DNA of 64,000 nucleotides, from the NCBI GenBank assembly GCA_015665455.1, contig JADFAD010000003.1, positions 372,001 to 436,000 on the forward strand, in the 5' to 3' direction. Shown one piece after another: positions 46,700-56,222 of the stretch. Made by a program: the position numbers and the translations under genes. The notes under the pieces were generated by a model, which searched no databases, was not told the DNA's origin, and saw nothing but the letters and a program-made list of their open reading frames with translations. Within the stretch, counting starts at the first letter, position 1. Each line of letters starts with the position of its first letter. This stretch comes from Oceanospirillaceae bacterium (GTDB taxonomy: Bacteria; Pseudomonadota; Gammaproteobacteria; Pseudomonadales; Litoribrevibacteraceae).

Positions 46700-48568
46700 T
46701 CACTCTGGTAGATGTACGATGAACGAGACGGGCCAACCACAGTCTTCCCGATATTCAATAGAGCCCTTATGAGCATCAACAATTCGACGAACAATGGACA
46801 ACCCCAATCCACTGCCACCGCTTCTTTGTGTTATAAAAGGTTCAAATAAATGATCTTGAACGTCGTCCGGGATTTGTGGACCATTATTGTGTACAGACAA
46901 CACTAAGTCTGAATCTGATTTCACCGTCAGCAATATCTGACCGCTTTGTTGCTGGTTTATAAATGATGCGGAATTTTCAAGAATATTAATCAGCACTTGT
47001 TGAATTCTTGGCGCATCAAACACCCCAATCAATTCATCTGGAGCCTGCAACCTGATGTCTACCTTGAATAACGCTTGGATCTGGTTGACGACTTGATTCA
47101 CCATAATCATCAAATCAACGCGCTCTTTATGCAATTCAATCGTACTGGCGTAGCTCAACGTATCTCGAATAAGTAATTCAGCTCTTTCGACTTGGTTTTG
47201 AATGTGAGACTTGATCATAGGTTCAGTTTGAGCTGAAGCCATACTGATAATATTCAAAGGGTTTCTAAGTTCATGCGCAATGGCTGCAGTTAATCCGCCC
47301 AATTCGACTAAATGTCGTTGCTCAATACGTTGACGCTCTGCTTGGGCTTCGACCTTAGCTAATTGCAAAGATCGCTCTAAAGACGCGCACGTACTGGGTA
47401 ACAGCGCGGCTAAGATCTCAGCCATATGTCGCTGTGCGGGAGTTACATCTTCCCAGCCGTTGAGATAACAATGCCATTGAGTCCTTTTCAAGCAAGTGAA
47501 CTGAGTGGTTTGGTGAGTTTTTACATGAAACTCGCCATTAACCGCAACAATGCTTACGCCCGATCGAGTGTTACTCTGGCGAAACCACATGGCTTCAACG
47601 GTAACAGCGAGTTCTTCCCAGGAAGTTACACGATTTAACTGACCGACCCAATGATTCAGAGTAGCCTCTTCGACGCGCGCGCCAGGGTAAACCAATCGTT
47701 CAGAAAAACGTTTGGCCGGTTCATACAACAACCAAGCAAGAAGTAATAACACCGTTGAATAAATCAGTAATTCAAAGGTAGGTACATGGGATAACGCGTC
47801 AATGCCCAGCGGCTCGATCAAAGCCAACATCGCGGACATAAGAAGCATAGAAACCACAAGAACCGCTAGCCATTGTAAGGCTTGGCTCACCCAACGATTC
47901 GCCTCAACCAGACGATACCGAACAACAGAATAAACAACTAAAACCGCATACGTTGGCAATGCCAGCATTGGGTACGGTAAATGATGGCTTGGCAAAGAAG
48001 GCAATACAAAACTGGTCGCTAATAAAAAGCCCCAAGCACCCACAACAAAAATCGCAACGATGGAGCGACGTTGATTACCCTGACTGTGCTTAAAACCATA
48101 CAACAATAAAACATGAGCAAGCACCCCCACCACCACCGTATACGAGAGATTAGCCCAACCCCAAGCGGATAAATGAAAGAAGCTAGGGAAAATCAACCAA
48201 GAAGAAAGATAACCTCCATCACCCCACACACTGCAAACAATGACCAACAGAGCAGAACCGTATAACCAAGGTATGCGCTTATGAAGATCAACAGGTAGTA
48301 CGACTGAATCTTTCAGCCAAACAATAATAAAATGGAGGAATGTCGTCGGTAAAAGCGGGTTGGCCAGCAGCAAAGGTAACGCCCATTGCGGTTGTTGCTG
48401 TAACGCAAAGATATGCCCCAAACACCAACAAGCCATCGTCAAACAAAACCCAGCTAATGCAGGTAAACCGTATTCATCGTGTCGTCTTGACCACAACCAA
48501 ATAGCCACGCCCAAGGCTGTCACCACGGTTGCCCATAGGCTGGTATTGAACAATAATATTAAATCCAT
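46700..48568 (-). CDS. Membrane sensor histidine kinase with multi-TM N-terminus
   Basis: A 622-residue kinase. About eight TM helices occupy residues 1-285, then a GAF-like linker, then HisKA with the phosphoacceptor His in AIAHELRNPLNIIS, and HATPase with NILENSASFIN and GGSGLGLSIVRRIV. ATG 48568 has AAGG eight bases upstream; the frame extends to a TTG without one. Signals sensed by the membrane part are unknown; quinone or redox state would fit the neighbouring oxidase. Paired with the sigma-54 regulator. Confidence 0.88.
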   Translation of the reverse strand: MDLILLFNTSLWATVVTALGVAIWLWSRRHDEYGLPALAGFCLTMACWCLGHIFALQQQPQWALPLLLANPLLPTTFLHFIIVWLKDSVVLPVDLHKRIPWLYGSALLVIVCSVWGDGGYLSSWLIFPSFFHLSAWGWANLSYTVVVGVLAHVLLLYGFKHSQGNQRRSIVAIFVVGAWGFLLATSFVLPSLPSHHLPYPMLALPTYAVLVVYSVVRYRLVEANRWVSQALQWLAVLVVSMLLMSAMLALIEPLGIDALSHVPTFELLIYSTVLLLLAWLLYEPAKRFSERLVYPGARVEEATLNHWVGQLNRVTSWEELAVTVEAMWFRQSNTRSGVSIVAVNGEFHVKTHQTTQFTCLKRTQWHCYLNGWEDVTPAQRHMAEILAALLPSTCASLERSLQLAKVEAQAERQRIEQRHLVELGGLTAAIAHELRNPLNIISMASAQTEPMIKSHIQNQVERAELLIRDTLSYASTIELHKERVDLMIMVNQVVNQIQALFKVDIRLQAPDELIGVFDAPRIQQVLINILENSASFINQQQSGQILLTVKSDSDLVLSVHNNGPQIPDDVQDHLFEPFITQRSGGSGLGLSIVRRIVDAHKGSIEYREDCGWPVSFIVHLPE

Positions 48569-48601
48569 ACCGTAAACCTTCTTTACACTTTCTAAGCACA
48601 A

Positions 48602-48885
48602 AACGTCTAGATAGTTTACATACAGAATTTTTAGTTGACCAGATATTAGACACTTTTAAGTCAACATTTATCTCTAGGCCATACAGAATGGGCTATGGTT
48701 AACTCAACAAAGAGTTGGCATCTCAATTGCTGTTTCAATGTCATATGAGACAGAGTGTCTTCACCTAAGTCTCATGTTGAACACGCATTCGTACATGAGC
48801 TCTGCACATATCAATGACTCAAGTTCAATAGACATGAGCAACGCTGAAATGTACGAGAAGAATCCGCTAGCATAAGGCTTACTTT
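48602..48885. other. Control region between the kinase and cioA
   Basis: Holds a sigma-54 promoter at 48715-48730, an inverted pair GTTGAC (48634-48639) / GTCAAC (48660-48665) that is a candidate activator site, and a 7-bp inverted repeat ATGAGAC (48745-48751) / GTCTCAT (48769-48775) in the predicted 5' leader. Confidence 0.6.
48715..48730 (+). promoter_or_regulatory. Sigma-54 (-24/-12) promoter of cioAB
   Basis: TTGGCATCTCAATTGC matches TTGGCAC-N5-TTGC, with GG and GC exactly ten bases apart as the -24/-12 rule requires. Transcription should start near 48742, giving a leader of about 144 nt. Confidence 0.72.
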
Positions 48886-50355
48886 ATGTTCGAGCTTTTG
48901 GCCTCGTTACCCGACTCAAGTTTCCTTTCACGCATTCAATTTGCGTTTACTGTCAGTTACCACATTATGTTTCCGACCATCACAATTGGTCTTTCACTGT
49001 ATATCGCCTTTATGGAAGGTATGTGGCTTAAAACCAAAAAAGAAGCCTATTTACAGCAGGTTAAATTTTGGATGAAGCCATTCGCAATCACTTTTGGGAT
49101 GGGCGTTGTCTCTGGGGTGGTACTCTCTTATGAGTTCGGTACCAACTTTAGTGGGTTTTCAGAGATTGTCGGGCCCGTGCTAGCACCACTCTTAGCGTAC
49201 GAAGTACTTACGGCCTTTTTCCTTGAAGCCGGATTTCTCGGGATCATGCTGTTTGGATGGAATCGCGTATCACCAAAAGTTCACTTCATCGCGACCTGCA
49301 CCGTTGCAATTGGTACTGTATTTTCTTCTTTTTGGATTCTCGCAGCCAACTCGTGGATGCATACCCCAGCAGGTTACGAGATTGTAGATGGCGTTTTTCA
49401 TGTCACAAGCTGGTTGGAAGTCATTTTTAATCCTTCATTTCCGTATCGCTTAGCGCACATGCTAATCGCAACGTGTCTGTCCGCATCGCTGTTCATTGCA
49501 GGCATTAATGCCTATTACCTACTGAAAAAGAAACACACCGAGTTCGCTAAAATTGGGTTCTCTACGGCCATGACAGCCGTTTTGATTCTAGCGCCGATAC
49601 AGGTTCTCGTTGGCGATTTTCATGGCCTGAATGTGGCAGAGCATCAGCCAGTCAAACTCGCCGCAATGGAAGGCATTTGGGAAACCGAAAAAGGCGCGGC
49701 ACTGCGACTATTTGCTTGGCCGGACGAAGAAACAGAAAGTAACAAGTACGAGGTTGCGATTCCTAAACTTGCCAGCATCATCATCAAACACGATGCCAAT
49801 GCAGAAATTGCAGGCTTAGACCAGGTTTCTGCAGAAGATAGACCGCCAGTGTCCGTCGTGTTTTTCTCTTTCCGAGTAATGCTCGGTTTGGGTGGTTTAA
49901 TGCTATTGCTTGGTATCGCAGGGCTGATTGCACGTAAAAAGAATCGTCTCTACGACTTCAAACCATTGCTCAGATTTTCTGTAATGATGATCCCCGCTGG
50001 CGTAATTGCTACGTTAGCAGGATGGTATGTAGTTGAAGTCGGTCGTCAGCCTTGGCTTGTTCAAGGGTTAGTTCGTACGGTCGATGTTGTCTCACCGATT
50101 CCGGCGCAACAAGTGGCATTTACATTAGCCTTATTTGTAACGGTATACAGTATTCTTTTCTTCACGTACCTGTACTTCATTCGCAAACTTGTATTGAAAG
50201 GTCCACCGTCCATCGAATCTCTGTCAGAAGAAGACCAAGACCTCCCTGCAACCCTGAATCCTGCGCAAGTGGATATCGGTTACAGCGAAGAAATGTCCAA
50301 TTATCTTGATCAACAAAACGCACCCAAAAACAACCAAAACAAGGGAGATAAATAA
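48886..50355 (+). CDS. cioA: Cytochrome bd-type ubiquinol oxidase subunit I (CioA type)
   Basis: A 489-residue inner-membrane quinol oxidase subunit. The N-terminal RIQFAFTVSYHIMFPTITIG holds the heme b595 His, with SWMHTPAGYEI and the later heme b558 region. The quinol loop is short, as in cyanide-insensitive CioA (about 488 residues) rather than long-loop E. coli CydA. Stop overlaps the cioB ATG by one base. Expected to give low-oxygen or cyanide/sulfide-resistant respiration. Confidence 0.92.
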   Translation: MFELLASLPDSSFLSRIQFAFTVSYHIMFPTITIGLSLYIAFMEGMWLKTKKEAYLQQVKFWMKPFAITFGMGVVSGVVLSYEFGTNFSGFSEIVGPVLAPLLAYEVLTAFFLEAGFLGIMLFGWNRVSPKVHFIATCTVAIGTVFSSFWILAANSWMHTPAGYEIVDGVFHVTSWLEVIFNPSFPYRLAHMLIATCLSASLFIAGINAYYLLKKKHTEFAKIGFSTAMTAVLILAPIQVLVGDFHGLNVAEHQPVKLAAMEGIWETEKGAALRLFAWPDEETESNKYEVAIPKLASIIIKHDANAEIAGLDQVSAEDRPPVSVVFFSFRVMLGLGGLMLLLGIAGLIARKKNRLYDFKPLLRFSVMMIPAGVIATLAGWYVVEVGRQPWLVQGLVRTVDVVSPIPAQQVAFTLALFVTVYSILFFTYLYFIRKLVLKGPPSIESLSEEDQDLPATLNPAQVDIGYSEEMSNYLDQQNAPKNNQNKGDK

Positions 50356-51350
50356 TGGATATCGCATTGGTTTATTTATTACTGATTGGTTTTGGAATTC
50401 TAGTTTACGTATTACTGGATGGCTTTTCTCTGGGTGTGGGAATCATCTCACCTCTCTTAAAAGGAAGCGAAGAAAAAGGCATTGCAATGAAAAGCCTCGC
50501 CCACCTTTGGGACAGCAACCAGACGTGGTTAGTGTTTGGCGGTGTAGTCTTATTTGTAGCGTTCCCCGCCGTATATGCCTATGTTCTCTCAAACTTATAC
50601 ATTCCCATTATTCTGATGCTGGTTGCACTGATCTTTCGTGGTGTCGCGTTTGAATTTCGATTCAAAGCAGACTCCAGCAGAAAGTGGTGGGACATCAGTT
50701 TTGCAGTAGGCTGTACGATTGCTACGTTCTGCCAAGGCCTCATCTTAGGCGCCCTAATTGGAGACATGTCCACTCCAAAGTCCATGGATGAACCTTTGCA
50801 GTGGTTAACCCCCTTCTCTGTTCATACAGGCATTGCATTAGTTGTTGGATATGCATTACTTGGCGCGTGCTGGTTGATCAGAAAAACAGAGAACGGGCTA
50901 CAACAGAGAGTCAAAAAGCTGGCAAAGTTACTGCTCGTTGCGATGTTATTCTTCATGGCCATGGTCAGTGTTGAAATGCTGCTCGAGCAACCCACCATTG
51001 CTGCCCGCTGGTTAGATTGGCCGAACAGTTTGTGGCTGGCACCGATGCCACTGCTTACTGCCTACTTTGCTTACAAACTTTGGCCGTTACTTACTTCGAA
51101 CTCAGAACCGGGTTTAAAGCCTTTAGGCTACGCTATGGGATTATTTGGAACTGCATTCGCAGGACTAATCGCGGGAATATTCCCTTATATTATTCCTGGT
51201 CGTTTAACCATCTGGGAAGCAATAGCACCGGATAAATCCGTGTACTTCACCCTCGTAGGCATACTTATATTCATCCCGGTTATCATTGCTTACAATCTAT
51301 ATAACTACCGGACATTCAGCGGTAAAACGTCAATGAAAGATGGGTACTGA
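50355..51350 (+). CDS. cioB: Cytochrome bd-type ubiquinol oxidase subunit II (CioB type)
   Basis: A 331-residue membrane protein with about eight TM helices. YVLLDGFSLGVGIISPLLK and HLWDSNQTWLVFGGVVLFVAFP are signature segments. Translationally coupled to cioA. It is followed after three bases by a 52-residue membrane protein. Confidence 0.92.
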   Translation: MDIALVYLLLIGFGILVYVLLDGFSLGVGIISPLLKGSEEKGIAMKSLAHLWDSNQTWLVFGGVVLFVAFPAVYAYVLSNLYIPIILMLVALIFRGVAFEFRFKADSSRKWWDISFAVGCTIATFCQGLILGALIGDMSTPKSMDEPLQWLTPFSVHTGIALVVGYALLGACWLIRKTENGLQQRVKKLAKLLLVAMLFFMAMVSVEMLLEQPTIAARWLDWPNSLWLAPMPLLTAYFAYKLWPLLTSNSEPGLKPLGYAMGLFGTAFAGLIAGIFPYIIPGRLTIWEAIAPDKSVYFTLVGILIFIPVIIAYNLYNYRTFSGKTSMKDGY

Positions 51351-51353
51351 TTT

Positions 51354-51512
51354 ATGAACGAACCGGAGAAGATTCAGCATTTAAACATCGATGAATATAA
51401 TCAAAGTAAACCAGACAATCAGTGGAAGAACGCAATCGGGTTATACCTTGGCGGCGTTTTAACCTTGGCTGCCTTTGCTTATGGCTGTAAAGCCCTACTG
51501 AGTTTCCTCTAA
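51354..51512 (+). CDS. Small single-TM protein at the end of the cioAB operon
   Basis: A 52-residue protein: acidic N-terminal part (MNEPEKIQHLNIDEYNQ) and one TM helix at about 29-50 (IGLYLGGVLTLAAFAYGC). Its ATG is three bases after the cioB stop, suggesting translational coupling, and a terminator follows. By position it is the candidate third subunit, like CydX, CydS or the DUF2474 protein after other cioAB pairs; sequence similarity to these is not clear to me. Confidence 0.75.
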   Translation: MNEPEKIQHLNIDEYNQSKPDNQWKNAIGLYLGGVLTLAAFAYGCKALLSFL

Positions 51513-51527
51513 TTATCTCCCATAAAA

Positions 51528-51564
51528 AAATCTTGGCTATTCAAATGAATGACCAAGGTTTTTA
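51528..51564 (+). terminator. Terminator of the cioAB operon
   Basis: Stem CTTGG-ct-ATTCA / TGAAT-ga-CCAAG followed by GTTTTT, 16 bases after the small membrane protein. Confidence 0.8.
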
Positions 51565-51619
51565 TGAGCTTTCTTTCGATCCTTTACTCACGCTTAACGC
51601 AAAGCCGAATTACAACGTT

Positions 51620-52591
51620 CTAATTCAAACTTACGCCTTCGCCCGTAAATTCACTGTGGGTATCCAAGTTCACACCACCCATAATTTCAACAGGGTTCGG
51701 ACTAAAGCGAATCTCACCTGTTCGTCTTTCAATGACTTGAGGCGTCTGGTTCGCATAAGGATACGCATCAATAAATTGTTTTCTGAAACGATAAATCTGA
51801 ATGTTCACATGATTGCCACTTTGCCCAACCATTTTGCAAAGCAAGTCTTTATCAATCCAACCACTTTCTGACTTAGAAAGTCCTTCTGCTTGATCAGACT
51901 GATACTTCCTCGCAAGTAACAGGATTAGATAATGATGATTTCTTACTTCAAGGTCGACTGTATCATCGCCACAATCTAACATTAAAGATACGTGCTCTTC
52001 ATTTTGACTCACATCGAATTTGAAGGTCAGTTCCATAGGTTTCGCAGAACCATTATCACGAATTATTTCAGTTTCAACACACGCCTGCGCATCCACAAAG
52101 CGCCATTGCTTATCTTCGGTCCCAACACGATCGCCCATTTTGAGGTCGAAGATCCCTGTGGATGTTTCGCATACCCACTGACCGCAAGCAGATTTATAAA
52201 TACTGATCTGAGGATCACTTTCTGAAGGTAACGCCGTAATACCGTTCAAGTGAATCGTTGATAAGCCAATCGTTAACGGTAGCAAGAGGCACTCCGGTGG
52301 CGAAATGTCTTTAACAAACCATGCCTCCGTATGTTCACCACCAAACTGAATTCGATCTTCAACGTTTAGCCGCTCTTGCAACCCCCTTGATAAGCGCTTG
52401 CCATTGATAAACGTGCCGTTAGTACTTGTGTCTTTCAGAATCCAAGATTCGCCATCCCATATGATCACGGCATGCGTTCGCGAAGACTCAGGATTTACAA
52501 TATGGGTTGCCGCCGTAGGGTGACGACCAAAGACATGCTGCGGCTGGACAGTTACGTTAATACTGGTTTGTTCACTTACGATAATCGCCAT
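51620..52591 (-). CDS. FHA-domain protein with winged-helix-like C-terminus
   Basis: A 323-residue cytoplasmic protein. FHA domain at about 20-100 with the phosphothreonine-binding GRHP, SSRTHA and TNGTFINGKRL motifs intact. The C-terminal 100 residues (HHYLILLLARKY...GWIDKDLLCKMVG...HVNIQIYRFRKQFID...IERRTGEIRF) follow the strand-helix layout of OmpR-type winged helices; I infer DNA binding. A strong GGAGGG precedes the ATG, and its own promoter region has a TGTAAY direct repeat. It is separated from the TOMM genes by 174 bp; I propose it is the phospho-dependent regulator of the region. Confidence 0.8.
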   Translation of the reverse strand: MAIIVSEQTSINVTVQPQHVFGRHPTAATHIVNPESSRTHAVIIWDGESWILKDTSTNGTFINGKRLSRGLQERLNVEDRIQFGGEHTEAWFVKDISPPECLLLPLTIGLSTIHLNGITALPSESDPQISIYKSACGQWVCETSTGIFDLKMGDRVGTEDKQWRFVDAQACVETEIIRDNGSAKPMELTFKFDVSQNEEHVSLMLDCGDDTVDLEVRNHHYLILLLARKYQSDQAEGLSKSESGWIDKDLLCKMVGQSGNHVNIQIYRFRKQFIDAYPYANQTPQVIERRTGEIRFSPNPVEIMGGVNLDTHSEFTGEGVSLN

Positions 52592-52652
52592 GTCACCCTC
52601 CTAGTGGGCTGATTCCTTTCTATATACATTACAATAAGTATCCAAAATCGCT

Positions 52653-52668
52653 ATTACATGGGATTACA
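52653..52668 (-). promoter_or_regulatory. Direct repeat TGTAAT-N4-TGTAAT before the FHA gene
   Basis: On the minus strand TGTAAT-ccca-TGTAAT is an exact copy pair, 62 bp before the FHA gene start. A single TGTAAT lies at 52628-52633. This is the position expected for autoregulation. Confidence 0.6.
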
Positions 52669-52765
52669 ATAGGAACTTTCAAGGCGTTTTAAGTCTTCTA
52701 GTTAATGGCAGAAACAAAAAAATTCCACACTAAGCACTTCGCCTTCATGAAAAACCCCTCATTAT

Positions 52766-54985
52766 CTAAATATATAGCGCCTGTGGGTTTAAGGTTGATT
52801 CTGTATTTGCCTTTTCCTGTATTCCCATTTTTACTGGCACTGAATAGAGCCTTTCATTAGCGAACTGAGGCCAAATATGGCAAAGACCTGGCACTGCCAC
52901 CTTGGCAGTTTTTAAAGGAATTTGAGCTCGACTGTAGTCTACTACGAGCGTTTCTAACCCGAACTGACCAAGCTTGTTCACAATCGTTAATATGTCTTCC
53001 TTAATATCTAATACAGGCTCATGAATGTCCGAGTGAGATGCCATGTCCTCATTAGGGTATAAAAATCTACCCTCTTCTATCGCATCAAAGTCAAACGGAG
53101 CTGCATTTTGATTTCGTATCGGTATCAACTGACAAAGCTCTGTTAGTGCACGTTGAGCCGCCAACTCTGGAATAATGTGGCATCCAAACCCCATAATCCA
53201 GCCACCCGTTTCTTTATCTTTACCAATGCCAGCCATAACAGGGATTCCAAGATCCATTGTGAGATCTAACACCCAAAAGTCGTGCCCTTTTTCTTTGCTC
53301 GGAGATAATGATTCAGTGAGCTTAGTTAAGTTATTTGAATCCAAACGGGACAAATCAAACGACGGCCTAGGTAACCGGTTGTACCACCAAATGGAAGCGG
53401 CATCGCGCTCTATAAGTTCAAACAGACCTTGTAGAATTGCTTCTTCAAGAGTATTTCCTGCCGCACACCCATTCGAATGCCATCGACCAAATTGATCATC
53501 ATCAAAGGGGATATTACTGAAGCACTGACTTAAAGGGATATGTACAGGTTCGCTATGAGTTAATGACCAACTTGGCAACCAATGTATTTCACTGTTTTCA
53601 TAAAGTTTCGCCGCTTGTTTTATCTTTGAGTCAGGGTGTTCATCGTCAGAAAAACATTGATATTGATATGAGCTGTAAGGCACTAAATCTTGAAAATTAA
53701 AGCTCCTTACTCCTGATGCTTGTAGAGACGACTGTGTTGATTTCATCAAAGGAACATCATCTTGGTAAAGCGCGTTACACCGCTCTATCGCCTCCGATAA
53801 AGCACTGGCTTTTGACTGTTGATGACTAACCCCTTTGCCCAAACATATTTGTACAAAGCTATTATTATCAAAACTCTCTGAGGTCAATTTACTCGGTGTT
53901 TTAAAAAAACCTGAACGAAAGATCTTTACTGGATTTTCATCAGAGGTATTTAAATCATTAAGGTGATTAATAACCCCAGTAACAGGGCTAACCAGTGGCA
54001 TCAGTTTTTGCACTGTGGCTTCTGCCGCGATACTTCTTGACCCCCCGTCTTGATTAAAACGGCTAAAACAACTCTTTAAGCTTATCGGAAAGCTCACTTG
54101 TTTCTCAAAATCATTTACAGCGTTAATATCAAGGTTAATTGGATGATAATCCGTCTGTTTGTTCTGCTTGTTATAAATTACTAAACTTCTGCTATCGAAA
54201 GATTCAGACTGAGCCATTAGATGGGTCTTTATCTGTTGCAGATGCTCATCAGAGAATGACGTATCCTGTTTGAACGAGTAACTATGCGACCGATCAGGCC
54301 ATTTCGTCATTAATGCCTTTCTTACCGGTTGGTTATCAAGAATCCGTTTCTGTAAATTTGAGAATAAAGAATTTTCACCTTTTTCATACAGAGGGCTGAT
54401 CCAAATATTCTCTCCGCTGATTGAAATAATAAAGAAATGATCCTCTACCACTAAAGAAGATATTCTAGGGTCAAGAAAGTCATCGACAAGTATGAAACTG
54501 ATACTCTTTAAAGTACTCAGCTTCAAAGCAACTTCTTTTGCAGTATCGACAAATACTGGCTCTATTTCTTTCAAAAGGCTATGTGACGCAGCAGATAAAT
54601 TTACTAGATGGCAAGCTGTCGATAAACGTAAACATTCCATAACACTTTCTGTATCTACATCATCGAATGCGGGACGAGAATAACGCGCTTCATCTTCAGT
54701 AAATACCAATAACCCTGACTTACGTAACTGATTCACTTGGTAATAAAACAAAGCCGCCTGTTGCTGATTTTGTGAATCCGCAACTTGAATGATTTGTTCA
54801 ACAGAGGCTTCACCATCGACGCAATAAAGGAAGGGAAATTTGTCCGCTGGTAATAAAAACTGTTGGGCTGCAGACAGTAACAAAACATCCTGATTATCTA
54901 AAATATATACATTTAAACTTGGATGCCATTTGAGGGCTTTAGTTGACTCTTCCATTAACGACACAACGCTACTACTTTGACTCAC
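52766..54985 (-). CDS. Fused TOMM cyclodehydratase (leader-binding region plus YcaO domain)
   Basis: A 739-residue protein that should cyclodehydrate Cys/Ser/Thr of a peptide to azolines. Residues 1-about 260 resemble the RRE/E1-like C protein of TOMM systems (LPADKFPFLYCVDGEASVEQIIQ). The YcaO domain spans about 340-720, with nucleotide-site motifs SEAIERCNA (about 397), GNTLEEAILQGLFELIERDAAS (ELIERD about 526) and AQRALTELCQ (about 612). It ends NPQALYI, lacking the Pro-rich C-terminus of many D proteins. GTG start with GAGG nine bases upstream, overlapping the amidohydrolase end by 14 bases. No azoline dehydrogenase gene adjoins. Confidence 0.85.
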   Translation of the reverse strand: MSQSSSVVSLMEESTKALKWHPSLNVYILDNQDVLLLSAAQQFLLPADKFPFLYCVDGEASVEQIIQVADSQNQQQAALFYYQVNQLRKSGLLVFTEDEARYSRPAFDDVDTESVMECLRLSTACHLVNLSAASHSLLKEIEPVFVDTAKEVALKLSTLKSISFILVDDFLDPRISSLVVEDHFFIISISGENIWISPLYEKGENSLFSNLQKRILDNQPVRKALMTKWPDRSHSYSFKQDTSFSDEHLQQIKTHLMAQSESFDSRSLVIYNKQNKQTDYHPINLDINAVNDFEKQVSFPISLKSCFSRFNQDGGSRSIAAEATVQKLMPLVSPVTGVINHLNDLNTSDENPVKIFRSGFFKTPSKLTSESFDNNSFVQICLGKGVSHQQSKASALSEAIERCNALYQDDVPLMKSTQSSLQASGVRSFNFQDLVPYSSYQYQCFSDDEHPDSKIKQAAKLYENSEIHWLPSWSLTHSEPVHIPLSQCFSNIPFDDDQFGRWHSNGCAAGNTLEEAILQGLFELIERDAASIWWYNRLPRPSFDLSRLDSNNLTKLTESLSPSKEKGHDFWVLDLTMDLGIPVMAGIGKDKETGGWIMGFGCHIIPELAAQRALTELCQLIPIRNQNAAPFDFDAIEEGRFLYPNEDMASHSDIHEPVLDIKEDILTIVNKLGQFGLETLVVDYSRAQIPLKTAKVAVPGLCHIWPQFANERLYSVPVKMGIQEKANTESTLNPQALYI

Positions 54986-56195
54986 AAACTAATTCCTCTG
55001 GATAAATGTCTTTAGATCCAATATTTTCTTTATGAGCTTCCTTAGATGAACAATAAAAGTCTTGAGCGTTACTTTCAAAGATATCCCTTATCTCACTTTC
55101 AGTTAGATCACTTAACTGATCGAAGATATCTTCAGTAGTAAAATGTGAATGATCAGGATGAGGAAAGTCAGAGCCATAAAGCAGCTTCTTATGACCAATC
55201 ATATCAATTACTTCTCGAAGACAAGGCTCTCCGATTTCAATAGCCACCCAACACTGGCGCTTAAAATACTCCGATGGAAGCATCTTTATATTATCTTGAA
55301 CCAAACTTGGAAATTCTGGATAACAAATATTATCCAAACGCCATAGCCAGTGAGGGACCCACGATGCACCCGCTTCTAAGAAAGCAATTTTAAGTTTTGG
55401 GTGTTGCTCTAAAACACCTGATTCCAACAAAGAAACAAAAGCCATTTGGGCTTCAATAGGATGTGAACACGCATGCTGAGCAAATCTAGTATCAAACCGA
55501 TCAGAGCCCGCTGTAGGAGCATTAAGGTTCGTCCCTCCATGGAAAGCAACTGCAATATTTTGATCCTCGCATTTAGACCAAAATTCAGCATAATCAACAT
55601 GGCCTAAGTCTTTGCCCATAATTACTTCAGGTCTCAAAGTAATTGACGTCCAGCCATTATTAATAACTTGATCCAACTGATTACACATTGTTGTAGGGTC
55701 ATGACGGCTAATCAAGCCTACGGCCTTCAAACGCTCACTATTGGTATCACAATAATCTTTTAACCAACGATTATACGCTTCTGCATATGCAAGAGAGACT
55801 GCTGCCGCTAACTGATGGTGGTTAACAATATAACCAGCAAAGGTAGGAAATATAAATGCAACTGAAACCTTGGATTCATCCATTGACTTAAGCTGTGTGT
55901 CACCATGCATTGCGTCAGCGCGTTGAGATTGATTCCCTTTACCTTTGCTAGAACTCGCTATTTGAATCTCTTCAGTCCAATTACTCAATATAGGGATATC
56001 ACCAACTACATAAGTTGGGGGCAAACTTACATTTGCTGCTTCACCCAACCGCTCTATTCGTCTAAGTCGATTTTCAGGATTGTCATTAATGAAGCTAATT
56101 GGAAATTCCTGATGAATTTTCGCATCAAGGTATTTTTGCCACAACGTCAAAGGTTCCATTACATGACGGTCTGAATCTTGAATTTTAAAAGACAT
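54972..56195 (-). CDS. Amidohydrolase-superfamily metal-dependent hydrolase (TOMM locus)
   Basis: A 407-residue TIM-barrel amidohydrolase_2 protein. It opens with IQDSDRHVMEPL (D-x-H), has AVAFHGGTN, AFLEAGASWVPHWLWRLDN and KKLLYGSDFPHPDHSHF metal-site motifs. Similar hydrolases accompany other TOMM kinase/cyclase loci; here it could remove a side group or cleave the modified peptide, which I cannot decide. AGG lies seven bases before the ATG. Translational overlap with the YcaO gene. Confidence 0.8.
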   Translation of the reverse strand: MSFKIQDSDRHVMEPLTLWQKYLDAKIHQEFPISFINDNPENRLRRIERLGEAANVSLPPTYVVGDIPILSNWTEEIQIASSSKGKGNQSQRADAMHGDTQLKSMDESKVSVAFIFPTFAGYIVNHHQLAAAVSLAYAEAYNRWLKDYCDTNSERLKAVGLISRHDPTTMCNQLDQVINNGWTSITLRPEVIMGKDLGHVDYAEFWSKCEDQNIAVAFHGGTNLNAPTAGSDRFDTRFAQHACSHPIEAQMAFVSLLESGVLEQHPKLKIAFLEAGASWVPHWLWRLDNICYPEFPSLVQDNIKMLPSEYFKRQCWVAIEIGEPCLREVIDMIGHKKLLYGSDFPHPDHSHFTTEDIFDQLSDLTESEIRDIFESNAQDFYCSSKEAHKENIGSKDIYPEELVCESK

Positions 56196-56222
56196 ATTAT
56201 TACCTAGTTAAACAACTAAAAT

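Noticed and set aside
46693-46818. N-terminal extension of the sigma-54 regulator
   Set aside because: Lies inside the kinase HATPase coding end and does not resemble a receiver domain.
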